64,000 nucleotides of DNA from Olsenella sp. An188 (GCF_002160255.1 NZ_NFKF01000006.1:101910-165909), one strand, 5' to 3'. Shown: positions 52,779 to 62,371, counted from the first letter of the stretch. Made by a program: numbers and translations. The notes: a model not told the origin generated them from the sequence alone.

Positions 52779-54290
52779 CTACGACACCTCGAGCACGCCG
52801 ATCAGCGCCCGGTGATCCGTCCCGCTGACCTCCACGGCCTCCAGCTCGCTCACCACGATCCCGGAGTCGCGCGCGTACACGATGTGGTCGATCTCGATGA
52901 GCGAGGGCAGCGCGCCCGAGGGGTAGGTCATGTGGAACCCCTCGCCGGCCTGCTCGCCCGCGTCAACGAAGCCACTCCCCAGCAGCTCGCGGAAGCGCGC
53001 GTGGTTCCACGTGGAGTTGAAGTCGCCCATCACCAGGTAGGTGTGGTCGTAGTCGGAGAGCGAGCCAATCACGGAAAGCCCCTCGTCCCAGAGGTCCTGG
53101 GCGCCGCGTACCGGCGAGTTGGGGTGCACGCTCACCACGCGCACCGCCCGCCCGCCGATCTCAATGGTCCCCGCCGGCATGGAGCTCGTCTCGATGGGCA
53201 GGAGGTTGCCGGAGACGTTGCTCATGGGCGCCATCGTCCAGATGCCGTTGCGACCTCCGTTGCTCACCTCGGAGGCGGCGTCGGAGATCACGTAGTACGG
53301 CAGCACGTCGTAGATGCCGGCAGCGGCGAGCTCGCTCAGGAACTCGTCCGAGAGCTCCTGGAGGCAGAGCACCTCGACGTTCTTCTCGCGCACGAGGGCC
53401 ACGACCTCCTCCGCGGACGCGTCGCCGTTCTTGGTGTTGAGCGTCATGACGCGCGCGACGTTGTCCGAGGTATCGGCCGCCGTCTGCGCCGTGAGCGCCG
53501 CCGCGTCGGAGACGCTCGATCCCGGGAGCAGGAAGCCGCGGTGCCACCAGGCCATCGTTGCCAGGGCCGCGACGGTGACCACCAGGAGCAGCCGACGGCG
53601 CCACAGTGCGGCCAGCACGAGGCACGCAAGGATGGGCGCAAACAGCCACGGGACAAACGAGACCACCTCGGGCACCAGCCGCCCGTTCGCCAGCTCCGAC
53701 GGCAGCATCCGCAGCGCCATGAGGGCAAGGACGCCCAGCATGACCAGCCAGAGCAGGAAGGAGAGGCAGCCGTGCCGGGCCGGTCGGGGACCATGCTCCC
53801 GCGGCTCGCGGCCGCGGCGAGAAGGGCCTCCGCCCGCAGGCCCCGCGCCACCGGCGGCCGCCTCGAGCTCCCACGCACCTCCCGCCTCTCCCGTGCTCGG
53901 GGACGCCACGGCAACGCGCGGCCCCGGCGCGGTGTCTCCGGGGGAGGGGACGGTGCCAACGGCGCGAGGCTGGAGGAGCGTCGAGGAGGGCTCGAGCCAC
54001 TCGTCCACGGCGGCAGCCGCGCCGGTTTCGGAGGCCGGCTCGGGGGCGGCCATCGTCATGGCCCACTCCTCGTCGGACATGGGCTCCCAGCGGACATCGG
54101 TGTCCTCGTCGTCGGAGGGGAGGCCCGACGCGCCCGCGGGACCCGCGCCGGCGGCGCCGAGCAGCGTGGTGGCCTCGTCCTCGGGGGACGCGGCGCCCAG
54201 CAGCACCGTCGCCTCGTCCGAGGGCGCGAGGACCGTCTCGTCCGCGCCCAGGGCCTGCGTCTCGTCGTCTTCCGTGAAGTGTCGCGCCAT
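52779..54290 (-). CDS. Membrane-tethered endonuclease/exonuclease/phosphatase-family protein
   Basis: 503 residues. The N-terminal cytoplasmic low-complexity region repeats Thr-centred blocks (DDETQALG, DETVLAP, DEATVLLG, EDEATTLLG). Three TM segments (GCLSFLLWLVMLGVLALMALRM..., WLFAPILACLVLAALW, LLVVTVAALATMAW) come next, and then an outside EEP domain: VMTLNTKNGD, VLCLQELSDEF, YLVMGDFNSTW and IDHIVYAR...VSGTDHRALIGVLE, containing the catalytic Asn, Glu, Asp/Asn and His. EEP proteins cleave phosphodiesters. The outside location suggests sphingomyelinase-like, lipid or extracellular DNA substrates. ATG 54290 (MARHFTEDDE) was chosen for its strong start context. Confidence 0.82.
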   Translation of the reverse strand: MARHFTEDDETQALGADETVLAPSDEATVLLGAASPEDEATTLLGAAGAGPAGASGLPSDDEDTDVRWEPMSDEEWAMTMAAPEPASETGAAAAVDEWLEPSSTLLQPRAVGTVPSPGDTAPGPRVAVASPSTGEAGGAWELEAAAGGAGPAGGGPSRRGREPREHGPRPARHGCLSFLLWLVMLGVLALMALRMLPSELANGRLVPEVVSFVPWLFAPILACLVLAALWRRRLLLVVTVAALATMAWWHRGFLLPGSSVSDAAALTAQTAADTSDNVARVMTLNTKNGDASAEEVVALVREKNVEVLCLQELSDEFLSELAAAGIYDVLPYYVISDAASEVSNGGRNGIWTMAPMSNVSGNLLPIETSSMPAGTIEIGGRAVRVVSVHPNSPVRGAQDLWDEGLSVIGSLSDYDHTYLVMGDFNSTWNHARFRELLGSGFVDAGEQAGEGFHMTYPSGALPSLIEIDHIVYARDSGIVVSELEAVEVSGTDHRALIGVLEVS

Positions 54291-54535
54291 GGTCCCTCTT
54301 CCGTTGCCTTCACGCCCCATCGTAGCGGAGCGGCCGGACATTCACGTGTTTCCCACGTGCATTCCAGAATGCGCAAGATCTCCCGCACCATGGTCCTTCT
54401 CGCCAGTCATTAATAAATGATAATTTAACTATCCCGGTTCTTTCACCCCTCTGTAAGATTGCGCTGAATTTATTCAAGGGGGCATAGAAACGCCTCCGGG
54501 TTATGCGATGATGTCTGCTGCATATGTCTGACGGC

Positions 54536-54567
54536 CGCCTGCGGCCCGAGGGCATGTCCCGCAGGCG
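54536..54567 (+). promoter_or_regulatory. Leader hairpin upstream of the LoaP-like gene
   Basis: CGCCTGCGG (54536-54544) pairs perfectly with CCGCAGGCG (54559-54567) across a 14-base loop. The AT-rich stretch 54405-54480 before it contains TTAATAAATGATAATTTAACTATCC and is the likely promoter region. The 408-base gap 54291-54698 has no gene. It could be the RNA element recognised by the LoaP-like antiterminator, or a polymerase-pausing hairpin. Confidence 0.4.
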
Positions 54568-54698
54568 CGGGGCTCACATATCCTTCCGGCGGGCAATCGT
54601 CGCTGGGTGCGCGTTGTCGCGGCCGCCAGGAGAATGAATAGTCGCAGTTGTTGCCGGGAGCGGCACATGGCGAAGCCTTGCTGAAAGAGGGTGATGCC

Positions 54699-55223
54699 AT
54701 GGCCAAGTCCTCTCTTTACGTGATTCAGGTCACGGGTGGCCGGGAAGAGCGCGCGCGTCAGCTCGTGCTGCGCCTGCTGCCGGACGTGGCCGAGGATTGC
54801 TATACCCCAGCGTACGAGGCCATGAAGAAGATCCACGGCGAGTGGAGGCTCTGCCGGGGCGTTCTCTTCCCCGGATACATCTTTGTCCAGACGACCGACC
54901 CCGCGGCGCTTGCGCACAGGCTCGCGAGCGTGCCCGCGTTTACCCGTCTCCTTGGCAACAGCGAGGACTCGTTCATTCCCCTGACGGACGACGAGGTCGC
55001 ATGGCTCAACGCCTTCACCAACGTCCAGACCCACGTGGTCGAGATGTCAGAAGGCGTCATCGAGGGTGACCGCGTGCTGGTGACCAAGGGCCCCTTGCGT
55101 GGCCACGAGGCCCAGATAGCACGCATTGACCGCCATCGGCGCACCGCCGAGCTGGAAGTGCACATGTTCGGCAGAACCAAGAGGATCAAGGTTGGACTCG
55201 AAATCGTTAGAAAACGTGCTTAG
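54699..55223 (+). CDS. LoaP/UpxY-type NusG-paralogue antiterminator
   Basis: A 174-residue specialised NusG that lets RNA polymerase read through terminators in long operons. The NGN domain begins SLYVIQVTGGREERARQLVLRLL (NusG-like WYvv.t..G.E), with FPGYIFVQT and VPAFTRLLGN, and the KOW-containing end has EGDRVLVTKGPLRGHEAQIARIDRHRRTAELEV. It is shorter than housekeeping NusG because it lacks an N-terminal acidic extension. ATG 54699, with AAAGAGGG, is clearly better than the upstream codons. It is the first gene of the polysaccharide operon, typical of LoaP loci, and overlaps the next gene by eight bases. Confidence 0.85.
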   Translation: MAKSSLYVIQVTGGREERARQLVLRLLPDVAEDCYTPAYEAMKKIHGEWRLCRGVLFPGYIFVQTTDPAALAHRLASVPAFTRLLGNSEDSFIPLTDDEVAWLNAFTNVQTHVVEMSEGVIEGDRVLVTKGPLRGHEAQIARIDRHRRTAELEVHMFGRTKRIKVGLEIVRKRA

Positions 55224-55935
55224 CTCCACCGGCCTACTCGGCGAGAAGAACCCGTCGATAGTTGACGCCGCCGCCAACGGCACCTTTCGCACGCACTATC
55301 GACCCGAGCTCGGGCGGCGTGGCTACCGCATTGCCAAGCGCGCCTTCGACATAGCGTTCTCCGCCGCCGTCATAGCCGTGGCGGCCATCCCGTCGGCGCT
55401 GCTCTGCCTGGCCATCCGCCTAGAGAGCCCGGGGTGCCCTATCTACTCGCAGATCAGGATGGGCCGCATCGACCGCGACGGGACCCTCCACCCCTTCCGC
55501 ATGTACAAGTTCCGCAGCATGTACGCGGACGCCGACGAGCGCCTGGCGGAGCTCCTCGACAAGAACGAGGTCGAGGGCGCCATGTTCAAGATGAAGGACG
55601 ACCCGCGCGTGACGATGATCGGCCGCTTCATCAGGAGGCACTCCATCGACGAGTTCCCGCAGTTCGTGAACGTGCTGCTGGGCCAGATGAGCGTGGTGGG
55701 TCCGCGTCCGCCGCTGCCGAGGGAGATTCCGGAGTACGAATCGCGCGACTTCCGGCGGCTTACCGTGAAGCCCGGTCTCACGGGTCCTTGGCAGGTGAGC
55801 GGACGTTCCGATTTGAGCTTCGAGGACATGGTCAATCTCGATCTCGAATACATCGATAAGAGGTCCTTCCTCTACGACCTCAAGCTCATCGCAAGGACCG
55901 TAAAGGTCATCTTCACGGGTGAGGGGGCCGCGTAG
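55216..55935 (+). CDS. Undecaprenyl-phosphate sugar-1-phosphate transferase
   Basis: Initiates repeat-unit assembly by moving a sugar-1-phosphate onto undecaprenyl phosphate. The 239-residue product has the catalytic-domain architecture of bacterial sugar transferases: a single membrane helix (FDIAFSAAVIAVAAIPSALLCLAI), then PIYSQIRMGR, FRMYKFRSMY, DEFPQFVNVLLGQMSVVGPRP and KPGLTGPWQVSGR, all canonical. It lacks the N-terminal multi-TM/CoA-binding-fold part of WbaP. The GTG start at 55216 overlaps the LoaP stop by eight bases. The window-wide 13-mer lies at 55240-55252, covering codons 9-13. Confidence 0.9.
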   Translation: MLSSTGLLGEKNPSIVDAAANGTFRTHYRPELGRRGYRIAKRAFDIAFSAAVIAVAAIPSALLCLAIRLESPGCPIYSQIRMGRIDRDGTLHPFRMYKFRSMYADADERLAELLDKNEVEGAMFKMKDDPRVTMIGRFIRRHSIDEFPQFVNVLLGQMSVVGPRPPLPREIPEYESRDFRRLTVKPGLTGPWQVSGRSDLSFEDMVNLDLEYIDKRSFLYDLKLIARTVKVIFTGEGAA

Positions 55936-57101
55936 TGCAGCATGTCTTCATCGTGGGGTCCAAGGGCATCCCGGGTAGCTATGGAGGCTACGAGACCTTC
56001 GTGGACAAGCTTACGGAGTACCACCAGGACAAACTCAACCTTAAATTTCACGTTGCCTGCAAGGCCAGGGAAGTCGGCGAGTTCGAATACCACAATGCCC
56101 ACTGTTTCAAGGTGAGGGTGCCCGACATCGGCCCCGCACAAGCCATCTATTATGACGTGAGCGCGCTCAAAAGATGCGTCGCGTACATCCGTGAGCACAA
56201 AATTGCGCATCCTATCGTCTACGTCTTGGCGTGCCGCATTGGGCCTTTCTGTGCGCACTTTGAACGCCAGATTCACCGACTGGGTGGCAAGCTTTACGTC
56301 AATCCGGACGGTCATGAGTGGATGCGTGCCAAGTGGAGTGCCCCAGTGCGCAGGTACTGGAAGCTGTCCGAGCGGCTTATGGTCAAGCATTGCGACCTGC
56401 TGATTTGCGATAGCAAGAGCATCGAGAAGTACATCAACGTGGAATACGTGAAGTGCCACCCCAAGACAACCTACATCTCCTACGGCGCCGAGACGCGTAA
56501 GAGCAAGCTCGCCGATGACGATCCAAAGTTGCTCGACTGGTACGCTAAGAGGGGCCTGGCGTCCAAGTCCTACTATCTTGTGGTAGGACGCTTTGTTCCC
56601 GAGAATAATTATGAGACGATGATTCGCGAGTTTATGAAGAGTGGCTCCAATCGAGACTTTGCGCTTATCACGAACGTCAACGACAGGTTCCTTGACGAGC
56701 TAGAGCAGAGGACCCACTTTCGCTCCGACCCTCGGATTAGGTTCGTGGGAACGGTCTATGACCAGGAGCTCCTCATGAAAATTCGCGAGAACGCCTATGC
56801 ATACCTCCATGGTCACGAAGTGGGCGGAACGAACCCGAGCCTGCTCGAGGCACTGGGATCAACTGACCTTAACCTGCTGCTCGACGTGGGCTTCAACCGT
56901 GAGGTGGCCGAGGACGCCGCACTGTACTGGACGAAAGACTCCGGCAACCTAGCCGCGTTGATTGATTACGCCGACGCGCTTGATGAGGGGCAGATCGAGG
57001 GGCTGGGGGAGGCTTCGTCGCGTCGTATTGCTGAAGCGTACAGCTGGCGCAGGATTGCTGATAAGTATGAGCACCTTTTTGTGAGAGGAACAGTCGGCTA
57101 G
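55935..57101 (+). CDS. Glycosyltransferase, DUF1972/rhamnosyltransferase type
   Basis: A 388-residue protein of the DUF1972 group (capsule beta-1,4-rhamnosyltransferase, Cps2T/RgpA-like). It begins HVFIVGSKGIPGSYGGYETFVDKLTE and contains LYVNPDGHEWMRAKWS and a GT4-type C-terminal half (YLVVGRFVPENNYETMI, then HGHEVGGTNPSLLEALGS with the catalytic Glu). It adds the second sugar, probably rhamnose, to the lipid-linked precursor. It starts with GTG that shares one base with the previous stop. GC content drops within this gene toward the AT-rich cluster downstream. Confidence 0.88.
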   Translation: MQHVFIVGSKGIPGSYGGYETFVDKLTEYHQDKLNLKFHVACKAREVGEFEYHNAHCFKVRVPDIGPAQAIYYDVSALKRCVAYIREHKIAHPIVYVLACRIGPFCAHFERQIHRLGGKLYVNPDGHEWMRAKWSAPVRRYWKLSERLMVKHCDLLICDSKSIEKYINVEYVKCHPKTTYISYGAETRKSKLADDDPKLLDWYAKRGLASKSYYLVVGRFVPENNYETMIREFMKSGSNRDFALITNVNDRFLDELEQRTHFRSDPRIRFVGTVYDQELLMKIRENAYAYLHGHEVGGTNPSLLEALGSTDLNLLLDVGFNREVAEDAALYWTKDSGNLAALIDYADALDEGQIEGLGEASSRRIAEAYSWRRIADKYEHLFVRGTVG

Positions 57102-57103
57102 AT

Positions 57104-58069
57104 ATGAGTAATAAGCCAGAAATAAGCGTAGTTATTCCCATCTATAACGTGGAAAAATATATGCGGCGCTGCGTCGATTCGGTCCTTCAGCAAGAATTCG
57201 ATAATGCGGAGATTATTCTCGTTGATGACGGTTCGACGGACCAGTCCGGAGTAATTTGCGATCAGTATGCTGCTGATTACGACACGGTCCGAGTGATTCA
57301 TCAGAGGAATAAGGGTCTCTCCGGCGCAAGAAACGCTGGAATTGACGTGGCTCGTGGCGAGTGGATTACCTTCATTGATGGTGATGATGTCGTAAGCACA
57401 CACCTACTCTTCACGTTGTTTGAATTGGCAAATAAGTATGACGCTGAGATAGTCTCGATTGATCCAGAGCATATTGCCGAAAATGAAGAACCGGAGTTTT
57501 GTTACTCGAACCAAACTGATTGCTATGACTACAGAGCAGCGATTCTAGATGTCCTTTATCAAGATGGCATCTATCCGTCAGCATGTGGAAAGCTATATAG
57601 AACAAAGATTTTTGATAAAATTCGGTTCCCGGAGGGGAAACTATTTGAGGACATCGCTGTTATGGGGCCATTATTCGAGGGATGCTCGAAAATAGTGTGG
57701 AACAAATCAAGACTATATGGATACGTCCATAGAAAAAATAGTATAACAAACAGAATATTTGATCAAAGAGACTGTGACATTCTTGAAATATGTGACCAAT
57801 ATTGCGAGCGCTATAGAAAAGACGAGATACTATACCTAGCCGCGAAGTGCTACAGAGCGAACTGCTCCTTGAGAGTTTTACTGCGCGCTCCAATTGATGA
57901 GAAATATCAAGAGATTAGAAGTAAGTGTAGTGATCTAATATTAAATGAATATACGGAAGTGCTTAATAATAGACGTGCGAGGACAAAACTCAAGCTGGCG
58001 TTGATTCTGTTCCGCTATGCCCGACCGCTTCTATATCGAATTTACCCCTACATTAACCGTTGGAAATAG
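57104..58069 (+). CDS. Family 2 glycosyltransferase
   Basis: A 321-residue GT2 enzyme with EISVVIPIYNVEKYMRRCVDSVLQQ, the nucleotide-sugar motif IILVDDGSTDQSG, NKGLSGARNAGIDVARGEWITFIDGDD (DxD) and a C-terminal domain of low complexity. It belongs to the capsule cluster and is AT-rich. It starts three bases after the previous gene. Sugar specificity cannot be read. It ends 16 bases before the WbsX-like gene. Confidence 0.9.
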   Translation: MSNKPEISVVIPIYNVEKYMRRCVDSVLQQEFDNAEIILVDDGSTDQSGVICDQYAADYDTVRVIHQRNKGLSGARNAGIDVARGEWITFIDGDDVVSTHLLFTLFELANKYDAEIVSIDPEHIAENEEPEFCYSNQTDCYDYRAAILDVLYQDGIYPSACGKLYRTKIFDKIRFPEGKLFEDIAVMGPLFEGCSKIVWNKSRLYGYVHRKNSITNRIFDQRDCDILEICDQYCERYRKDEILYLAAKCYRANCSLRVLLRAPIDEKYQEIRSKCSDLILNEYTEVLNNRRARTKLKLALILFRYARPLLYRIYPYINRWK

Positions 58070-58085
58070 CCTAAGGAGACCCATA

Positions 58086-59237
58086 TTGAAGGTAATCGCT
58101 TTCTATCTCCCGCAATTTCACAATATCCCGGAAAATGATAAGTGGTGGGGCGATGGGTTTACCGAATGGGTAAACGTAAAAAAAGCTACGCCACAATTTT
58201 CAGGCCATTATCAGCCACATGTTCCTCTCAACGACAACTATTACAACCTATTGGATGACGAAACAAAACGCTGGCAAATTGCTCTTGCAAAAGAATACGG
58301 AGTGTACGGGTTCTGTTACTACCATTATTGGTTTAATGGCAAGCTGCTCTTAGAGAAGCCGATGGAACAGATGCTTGCCGATCCGACCCTTGATCTGCCG
58401 TTCTGCATTTCTTGGGCAAACGAGCCGTGGACAAAAGCTTGGGTTGGAGAGAACAAGGTTTTAATGCCGCAAACATATGGTGGCGAGCCCGAGTGGAGGG
58501 ATCACTTCGAGTACCTTCTCCCGTTTCTTCGAGATAAAAGATATATCGTTGATGGCATGGGTAGGCCGCTGTTTATTATCTATCGACCTGAAATTGTACC
58601 CTGCCTAAACGAGATGCTCGACTATTGGAACGCGCTTGCCATTGAGGCAGGCTTTGAGAATGGAATCGCATTCGGGTATCAAAACGTTGACTTCGATTTG
58701 ATTCACGATAAAGACGATAGCAGGTTCGCATTTGATATCGAGTTTGAGCCGCTTTACGCTTATCGTGACATGACGAAGAGTAAGCATAAGTATCTGCGCG
58801 CAATTCGACGAAGCTTGTCAAACAATCTAGGAAAACTGTTCGGAATCGATTTACTCAACGTAGGCCAGGGAATCATTAATCGTGGGAATAGGCCTCTTTC
58901 TTATGATGATGCCTGGGAGTGCATTTTGACGAGAAGGCCGGTAAGCAAAAAAAGTATACCCGGGGCATTTACGGGTTTTGACAACACTCCGAGAAGAGGC
59001 AAAAACGCAAAGATATACTTTGAATCAACTCCCGAGAAGTTCGAAAAGTACTTAACATGTCAGATAAAAAGGGCACGGGAGGTCTATCACTCCGACATGC
59101 TGTTTATTACTGCTTGGAACGAATGGGCTGAAGGCGGTCACCTTGAGCCTGACGAAAAGTATGGCTACAGGTACCTTGAGGCGGTGCGTAAAGCGTTGCA
59201 AAATAACAATGAACTGCCCGACGAGAATGACCGGTGA
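58086..59237 (+). CDS. WbsX-like (glycoside hydrolase 99-like) polysaccharide protein
   Basis: 383 residues. KVIAFYLPQFHNIPENDKWWGDGFTEWVNV is the family opener, followed by GVYGFCYYHYWFNGK, FCISWANEPWTKAW and FITAWNEWAEGGHLEPDEKYGYRYLEAV, all typical of the GHF99-like WbsX group found in O-antigen and capsule clusters. These are thought to act on, or build, sugar chains, but the reaction is not established. TTG 58086 is the likely start, since AAGGAGA lies nine bases upstream; earlier in-frame codons lie in the previous gene. Strongly AT-rich. Confidence 0.85.
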   Translation: MKVIAFYLPQFHNIPENDKWWGDGFTEWVNVKKATPQFSGHYQPHVPLNDNYYNLLDDETKRWQIALAKEYGVYGFCYYHYWFNGKLLLEKPMEQMLADPTLDLPFCISWANEPWTKAWVGENKVLMPQTYGGEPEWRDHFEYLLPFLRDKRYIVDGMGRPLFIIYRPEIVPCLNEMLDYWNALAIEAGFENGIAFGYQNVDFDLIHDKDDSRFAFDIEFEPLYAYRDMTKSKHKYLRAIRRSLSNNLGKLFGIDLLNVGQGIINRGNRPLSYDDAWECILTRRPVSKKSIPGAFTGFDNTPRRGKNAKIYFESTPEKFEKYLTCQIKRAREVYHSDMLFITAWNEWAEGGHLEPDEKYGYRYLEAVRKALQNNNELPDENDR

Positions 59238-60223
59238 GCATACAGATGAATTCCGAAAGAGCTGTGCCGAGGGCCCTGGTCATGATGGCAACGTATAACG
59301 GGGCGAAGTATCTGAGGGAACAGCTCGACTCAATCTTTTCCCAAAGACATATAGAAGTTGAAGTGATGATTTCCGACGATGTTTCGACTGATGAAACTAT
59401 CGAAATATGCAAAGAATACATTAACAGAAATTATCCTCTAAAATATGCGGTCAACAGAACCAACTTTGGATCAAACCAGAACTTCATGAGAATGCTGTAT
59501 GGAGTGGATGCGAATGCATATGATTTATATGCATTTTCTGATCAGGATGATGTTTGGCTACCAGAAAAGTTGGGCAAAGCGTGGGCTGAAATAAACAGCA
59601 AAGAACTGCAGCTCAACAGGGAGGGGACCCAACACAAATCTCATCCGATTTTGTATTGTTCAGATTTAATTAATGTTGACGAAAGCTTACAAAACCGAAG
59701 ACGGGAGCTTAGAGGGCTAAATCTTCATACATTTTTACGGGCAACACCAGTAGTGCGAAACTATTATTCAGGCTGCACAATGGTAATGAATGGCTCAATG
59801 GTGAGGTTGCTCCAGCAAGCGCCCCAAACATGCTTTGCGACATATCATGACGCGTGGTGTCACCAGGTCGCATTTTACTGCGGTCATGTTATTTATGACC
59901 TGGAGAGTGCAAACATATTAAGAAGGATTAGCGGGCTAAATCAGTTGGGCGAACAGTTGCCCGGAATGGATTTCAAAAGAGCCTCGTTACGCAATATTTT
60001 CCTTAAAACACCCGCCCATGAATGCCAGCTCGCAGCAACGCGACTGCTGAGCGGCTATTCCAATTTTATGGATTCAGAGGATAGAGAGATGCTCAGATCG
60101 CTTGCAGAGTACAGAAACACAGCTCACGGGAAGATTGAGTGGGCCCTGAGTTCAAAATATGGCTCCACATCAATCATGGACACACTACTAATTCGAACGA
60201 AGTTCTTGCTTGGACGGTTGTAG
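59234..60223 (+). CDS. Family 2 glycosyltransferase (rhamnosyltransferase-like)
   Basis: A 329-residue GT2 enzyme with VMMATYNGAKYLREQLDSIFSQ, VMISDDVSTDETIEICKEYI and LYAFSDQDDVWLPEKLGKAW (the D-Q-D-D motif typical of rhamnosyltransferases). The GTG start overlaps the previous stop by four bases (GTGA); ATG 59246 is an alternative. The C-terminal part holds helices and RNIFLKTPAHECQLAATRLL. AT-rich like the neighbours. Confidence 0.88.
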   Translation: MSIQMNSERAVPRALVMMATYNGAKYLREQLDSIFSQRHIEVEVMISDDVSTDETIEICKEYINRNYPLKYAVNRTNFGSNQNFMRMLYGVDANAYDLYAFSDQDDVWLPEKLGKAWAEINSKELQLNREGTQHKSHPILYCSDLINVDESLQNRRRELRGLNLHTFLRATPVVRNYYSGCTMVMNGSMVRLLQQAPQTCFATYHDAWCHQVAFYCGHVIYDLESANILRRISGLNQLGEQLPGMDFKRASLRNIFLKTPAHECQLAATRLLSGYSNFMDSEDREMLRSLAEYRNTAHGKIEWALSSKYGSTSIMDTLLIRTKFLLGRL

Positions 60224-60233
60224 GCGAAGGCAT

Positions 60234-61133
60234 ATGAGTGACGAAAAACTTGTCTCAGTAATCATACCAACATACAATCGGGCAAACACCATATCCGAAT
60301 CGATTCAAAGCGTGTTGGCTCAAACGTATCGGAATCTCGAAATACTCGTAATCGATGACGGCTCAACTGACAACACGTGCGAAGTAGTTAAAAGCATCCG
60401 TGATTCAAGGGTGCGATATGAGCGGCAGGACAATGCCGGAGCCTGCTCTGCAAGAAATGCGGGAATTAACCTAGCGAGTGGAGATTATATTGCCTTTCAA
60501 GATAGCGATGATCTTTGGGAGAGCGACAAATTAATGAGGCAGGTGCTGGCGTTAGACTCTACCGGGGCGGACGTATGCATATGCAAAATGTTGAGCGTAA
60601 ACATGTTAAGCGGAGCCGCGAACGTGGTTTCTCCTCGACAGGACGGGATTAGTCTTGAAGCCTTGCTTAAGGGTAACTTTATTAGTACCCAAATGGTGGT
60701 TGCACGTGCTGAGTGCTTTAATGAGGTGAGGTTTGACGAGCGACTAAAGAGACTTCAGGATTGGGATCTTGGAATCCAACTCATTAAACGGTACGTATTT
60801 ACATATGTGCCTGAAGTACTGGTGACACAAAGGATACTTAAAGATAGCATTACGTCAAAGGATGAGCTGCTAATTCCAGCATGTAAGTACATTCACACTA
60901 AGTATCAGTGCGAATATAGCGAGCACGCGAAATCGGATGCTGTATTTTTGGCGTGGCTTGGAGAGCTATACAAAGATACTGGCTCAATTAATGCCTTGCA
61001 CTCAGAGCAGTGTTTTAGAGCAAGTCTCAAAAGATCCGTCAGGCCAGAAGTGCTGGCCAAGTATATTTCGATAGCTGTTTCCAACAGAGTCAGCTCACTT
61101 GTACGGAGAAGCTCCGTACAAAGAGGCAGATAG
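60234..61133 (+). CDS. Family 2 glycosyltransferase
   Basis: A 299-residue GT2 enzyme with KLVSVIIPTYNRANTISESIQSVLAQ, ILVIDDGSTDNTCEVV, NAGACSARNAGINLASGDYIAFQDSDDLWESDKL (DxD) and RLQDWDLGIQLIKRY. ATG 60234 is preferred over the upstream TTG, with GCGAAGG eight bases before it. It is one of four glycosyltransferases in the cluster, so a repeat unit of about four or five sugars is expected. Confidence 0.88.
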   Translation: MSDEKLVSVIIPTYNRANTISESIQSVLAQTYRNLEILVIDDGSTDNTCEVVKSIRDSRVRYERQDNAGACSARNAGINLASGDYIAFQDSDDLWESDKLMRQVLALDSTGADVCICKMLSVNMLSGAANVVSPRQDGISLEALLKGNFISTQMVVARAECFNEVRFDERLKRLQDWDLGIQLIKRYVFTYVPEVLVTQRILKDSITSKDELLIPACKYIHTKYQCEYSEHAKSDAVFLAWLGELYKDTGSINALHSEQCFRASLKRSVRPEVLAKYISIAVSNRVSSLVRRSSVQRGR

Positions 61134-61144
61134 GGGCGGCTAGC

Positions 61145-62371
61145 TTGAGCGTAAGGAGATTCCAATCAGCGGCTATAGGTGTCGAAGGGCTTATCCAAAT
61201 CTGGAACTCGAAGCACCTGAATAAGGCAGAGATATTCTATCTGCTGGGCTTATTCCTATACGAAGTGTCCTCTATACTGGGAATTTCCCTGCTTGCTGAA
61301 AGCAACACGGTTGTCCCAAAGGCAGTAACGCTACTCAAGTATTCTGCTTTTGCATTGGTTATTATTAAAATAATAATGATTAGCTATGATGGTGCAACAG
61401 CCTTAAGCTGCTCTGCATTAATCATGGTTGGTATGATTACGGCTCAATATAGCTTCGACTCAAAAATACTCGACCTTGCAATTATGGTTGTGGGGGCAAG
61501 GAAAGTAGATTTTAATAAAATATGCAAAGTGCTCTACACTACTGCTGTGGCAGTAGGGTGTATAGTTGTGCTCTCCTCCTTACTAGGATTTGTAGACAAC
61601 GCCACAGTTGTCTCGGTGACAGAATCAGGGGCTACAAGGATACGTCGATCGTTTGGATTTGCCAGTCAAAATGGATTGGGTGCGACTTGTCTTGCCGTGT
61701 GCTCGAGCTACGTGTTAAGCCATCGTGAGAAGCAACCATTTGGGAGAGCGTTGGCGTTTGCGGGAGTTGCCCTTGTTTTGCTGCTTGTTGTCGATACAAG
61801 AACAGCCGCCTACTCTATTCTTATCATGGATGCGATGTGGTTGCTAATTCATCGTGTAAATAGTCGAGTGGCTCTGCATGCCTCATTGATTGTTTGTCTG
61901 CTCTGCGTGTTTGCGGGCGTGTTTCTTCCGTTTGCGTACGAAGATAAAGGTTTATTTCAGGTTATTGATGGATGGCTGAGCGGGAGGCTATCTTGTGCGA
62001 GCTGGTTTTTGGGAAGCCATGATATTCCTCCGTTCGGCCAAGAAATACATTTCCTCAGCACGCAAGACGCGGCTGCTCTTGGATTAACGGCATCAGTCTT
62101 GGATAACGCGTATATCCATCTACTGCTTCATTACGGCGTGCTTTCATTGATTGCGATCGTTGCTGTATATGGGTTGTTGGTTAGACGAGCATTTTCCAGC
62201 AAAGATGCTCTGATGTGCTCAATGGTTGCACTGATTTGTGTTCTGGGGATGCTAGAGACGTGGCTCTTTATGCCGTCAATATCAGTGCTGCTGATGGCAA
62301 CGTATGCGGACTTTCCTAGAGGTCAGATTTCAAACGGTAATGTCGGCCACCCAAATGCCGCGGATGATTAA
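61145..62371 (+). CDS. O-antigen/capsule polymerase-like membrane protein (Wzy type)
   Basis: A 408-residue multi-pass protein (about ten to twelve hydrophobic segments, e.g. LVIIKIIMISYDGATALSCSALIMVGMI and LAFAGVALVLLLVVDTRTAAYSI). A long loop with an Arg-rich GATRIRRSFGFASQNGLGATCL resembles the Wzy/O-antigen ligase periplasmic region. There is little primary-sequence conservation in the family, so the call rests on topology and position between the glycosyltransferases and the flippase. It starts with TTG 61145. Strongly AT-rich. Confidence 0.75.
   Translation: MSVRRFQSAAIGVEGLIQIWNSKHLNKAEIFYLLGLFLYEVSSILGISLLAESNTVVPKAVTLLKYSAFALVIIKIIMISYDGATALSCSALIMVGMITAQYSFDSKILDLAIMVVGARKVDFNKICKVLYTTAVAVGCIVVLSSLLGFVDNATVVSVTESGATRIRRSFGFASQNGLGATCLAVCSSYVLSHREKQPFGRALAFAGVALVLLLVVDTRTAAYSILIMDAMWLLIHRVNSRVALHASLIVCLLCVFAGVFLPFAYEDKGLFQVIDGWLSGRLSCASWFLGSHDIPPFGQEIHFLSTQDAAALGLTASVLDNAYIHLLLHYGVLSLIAIVAVYGLLVRRAFSSKDALMCSMVALICVLGMLETWLFMPSISVLLMATYADFPRGQISNGNVGHPNAADD

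Noticed and set aside
54343..54359. Two CACGTG hexamers five bases apart upstream of the LoaP-like gene as an operator.
   Set aside because: CACGTG is a frequent sequence in GC-rich DNA and no downstream promoter spacing supports it. Kept only as a note.
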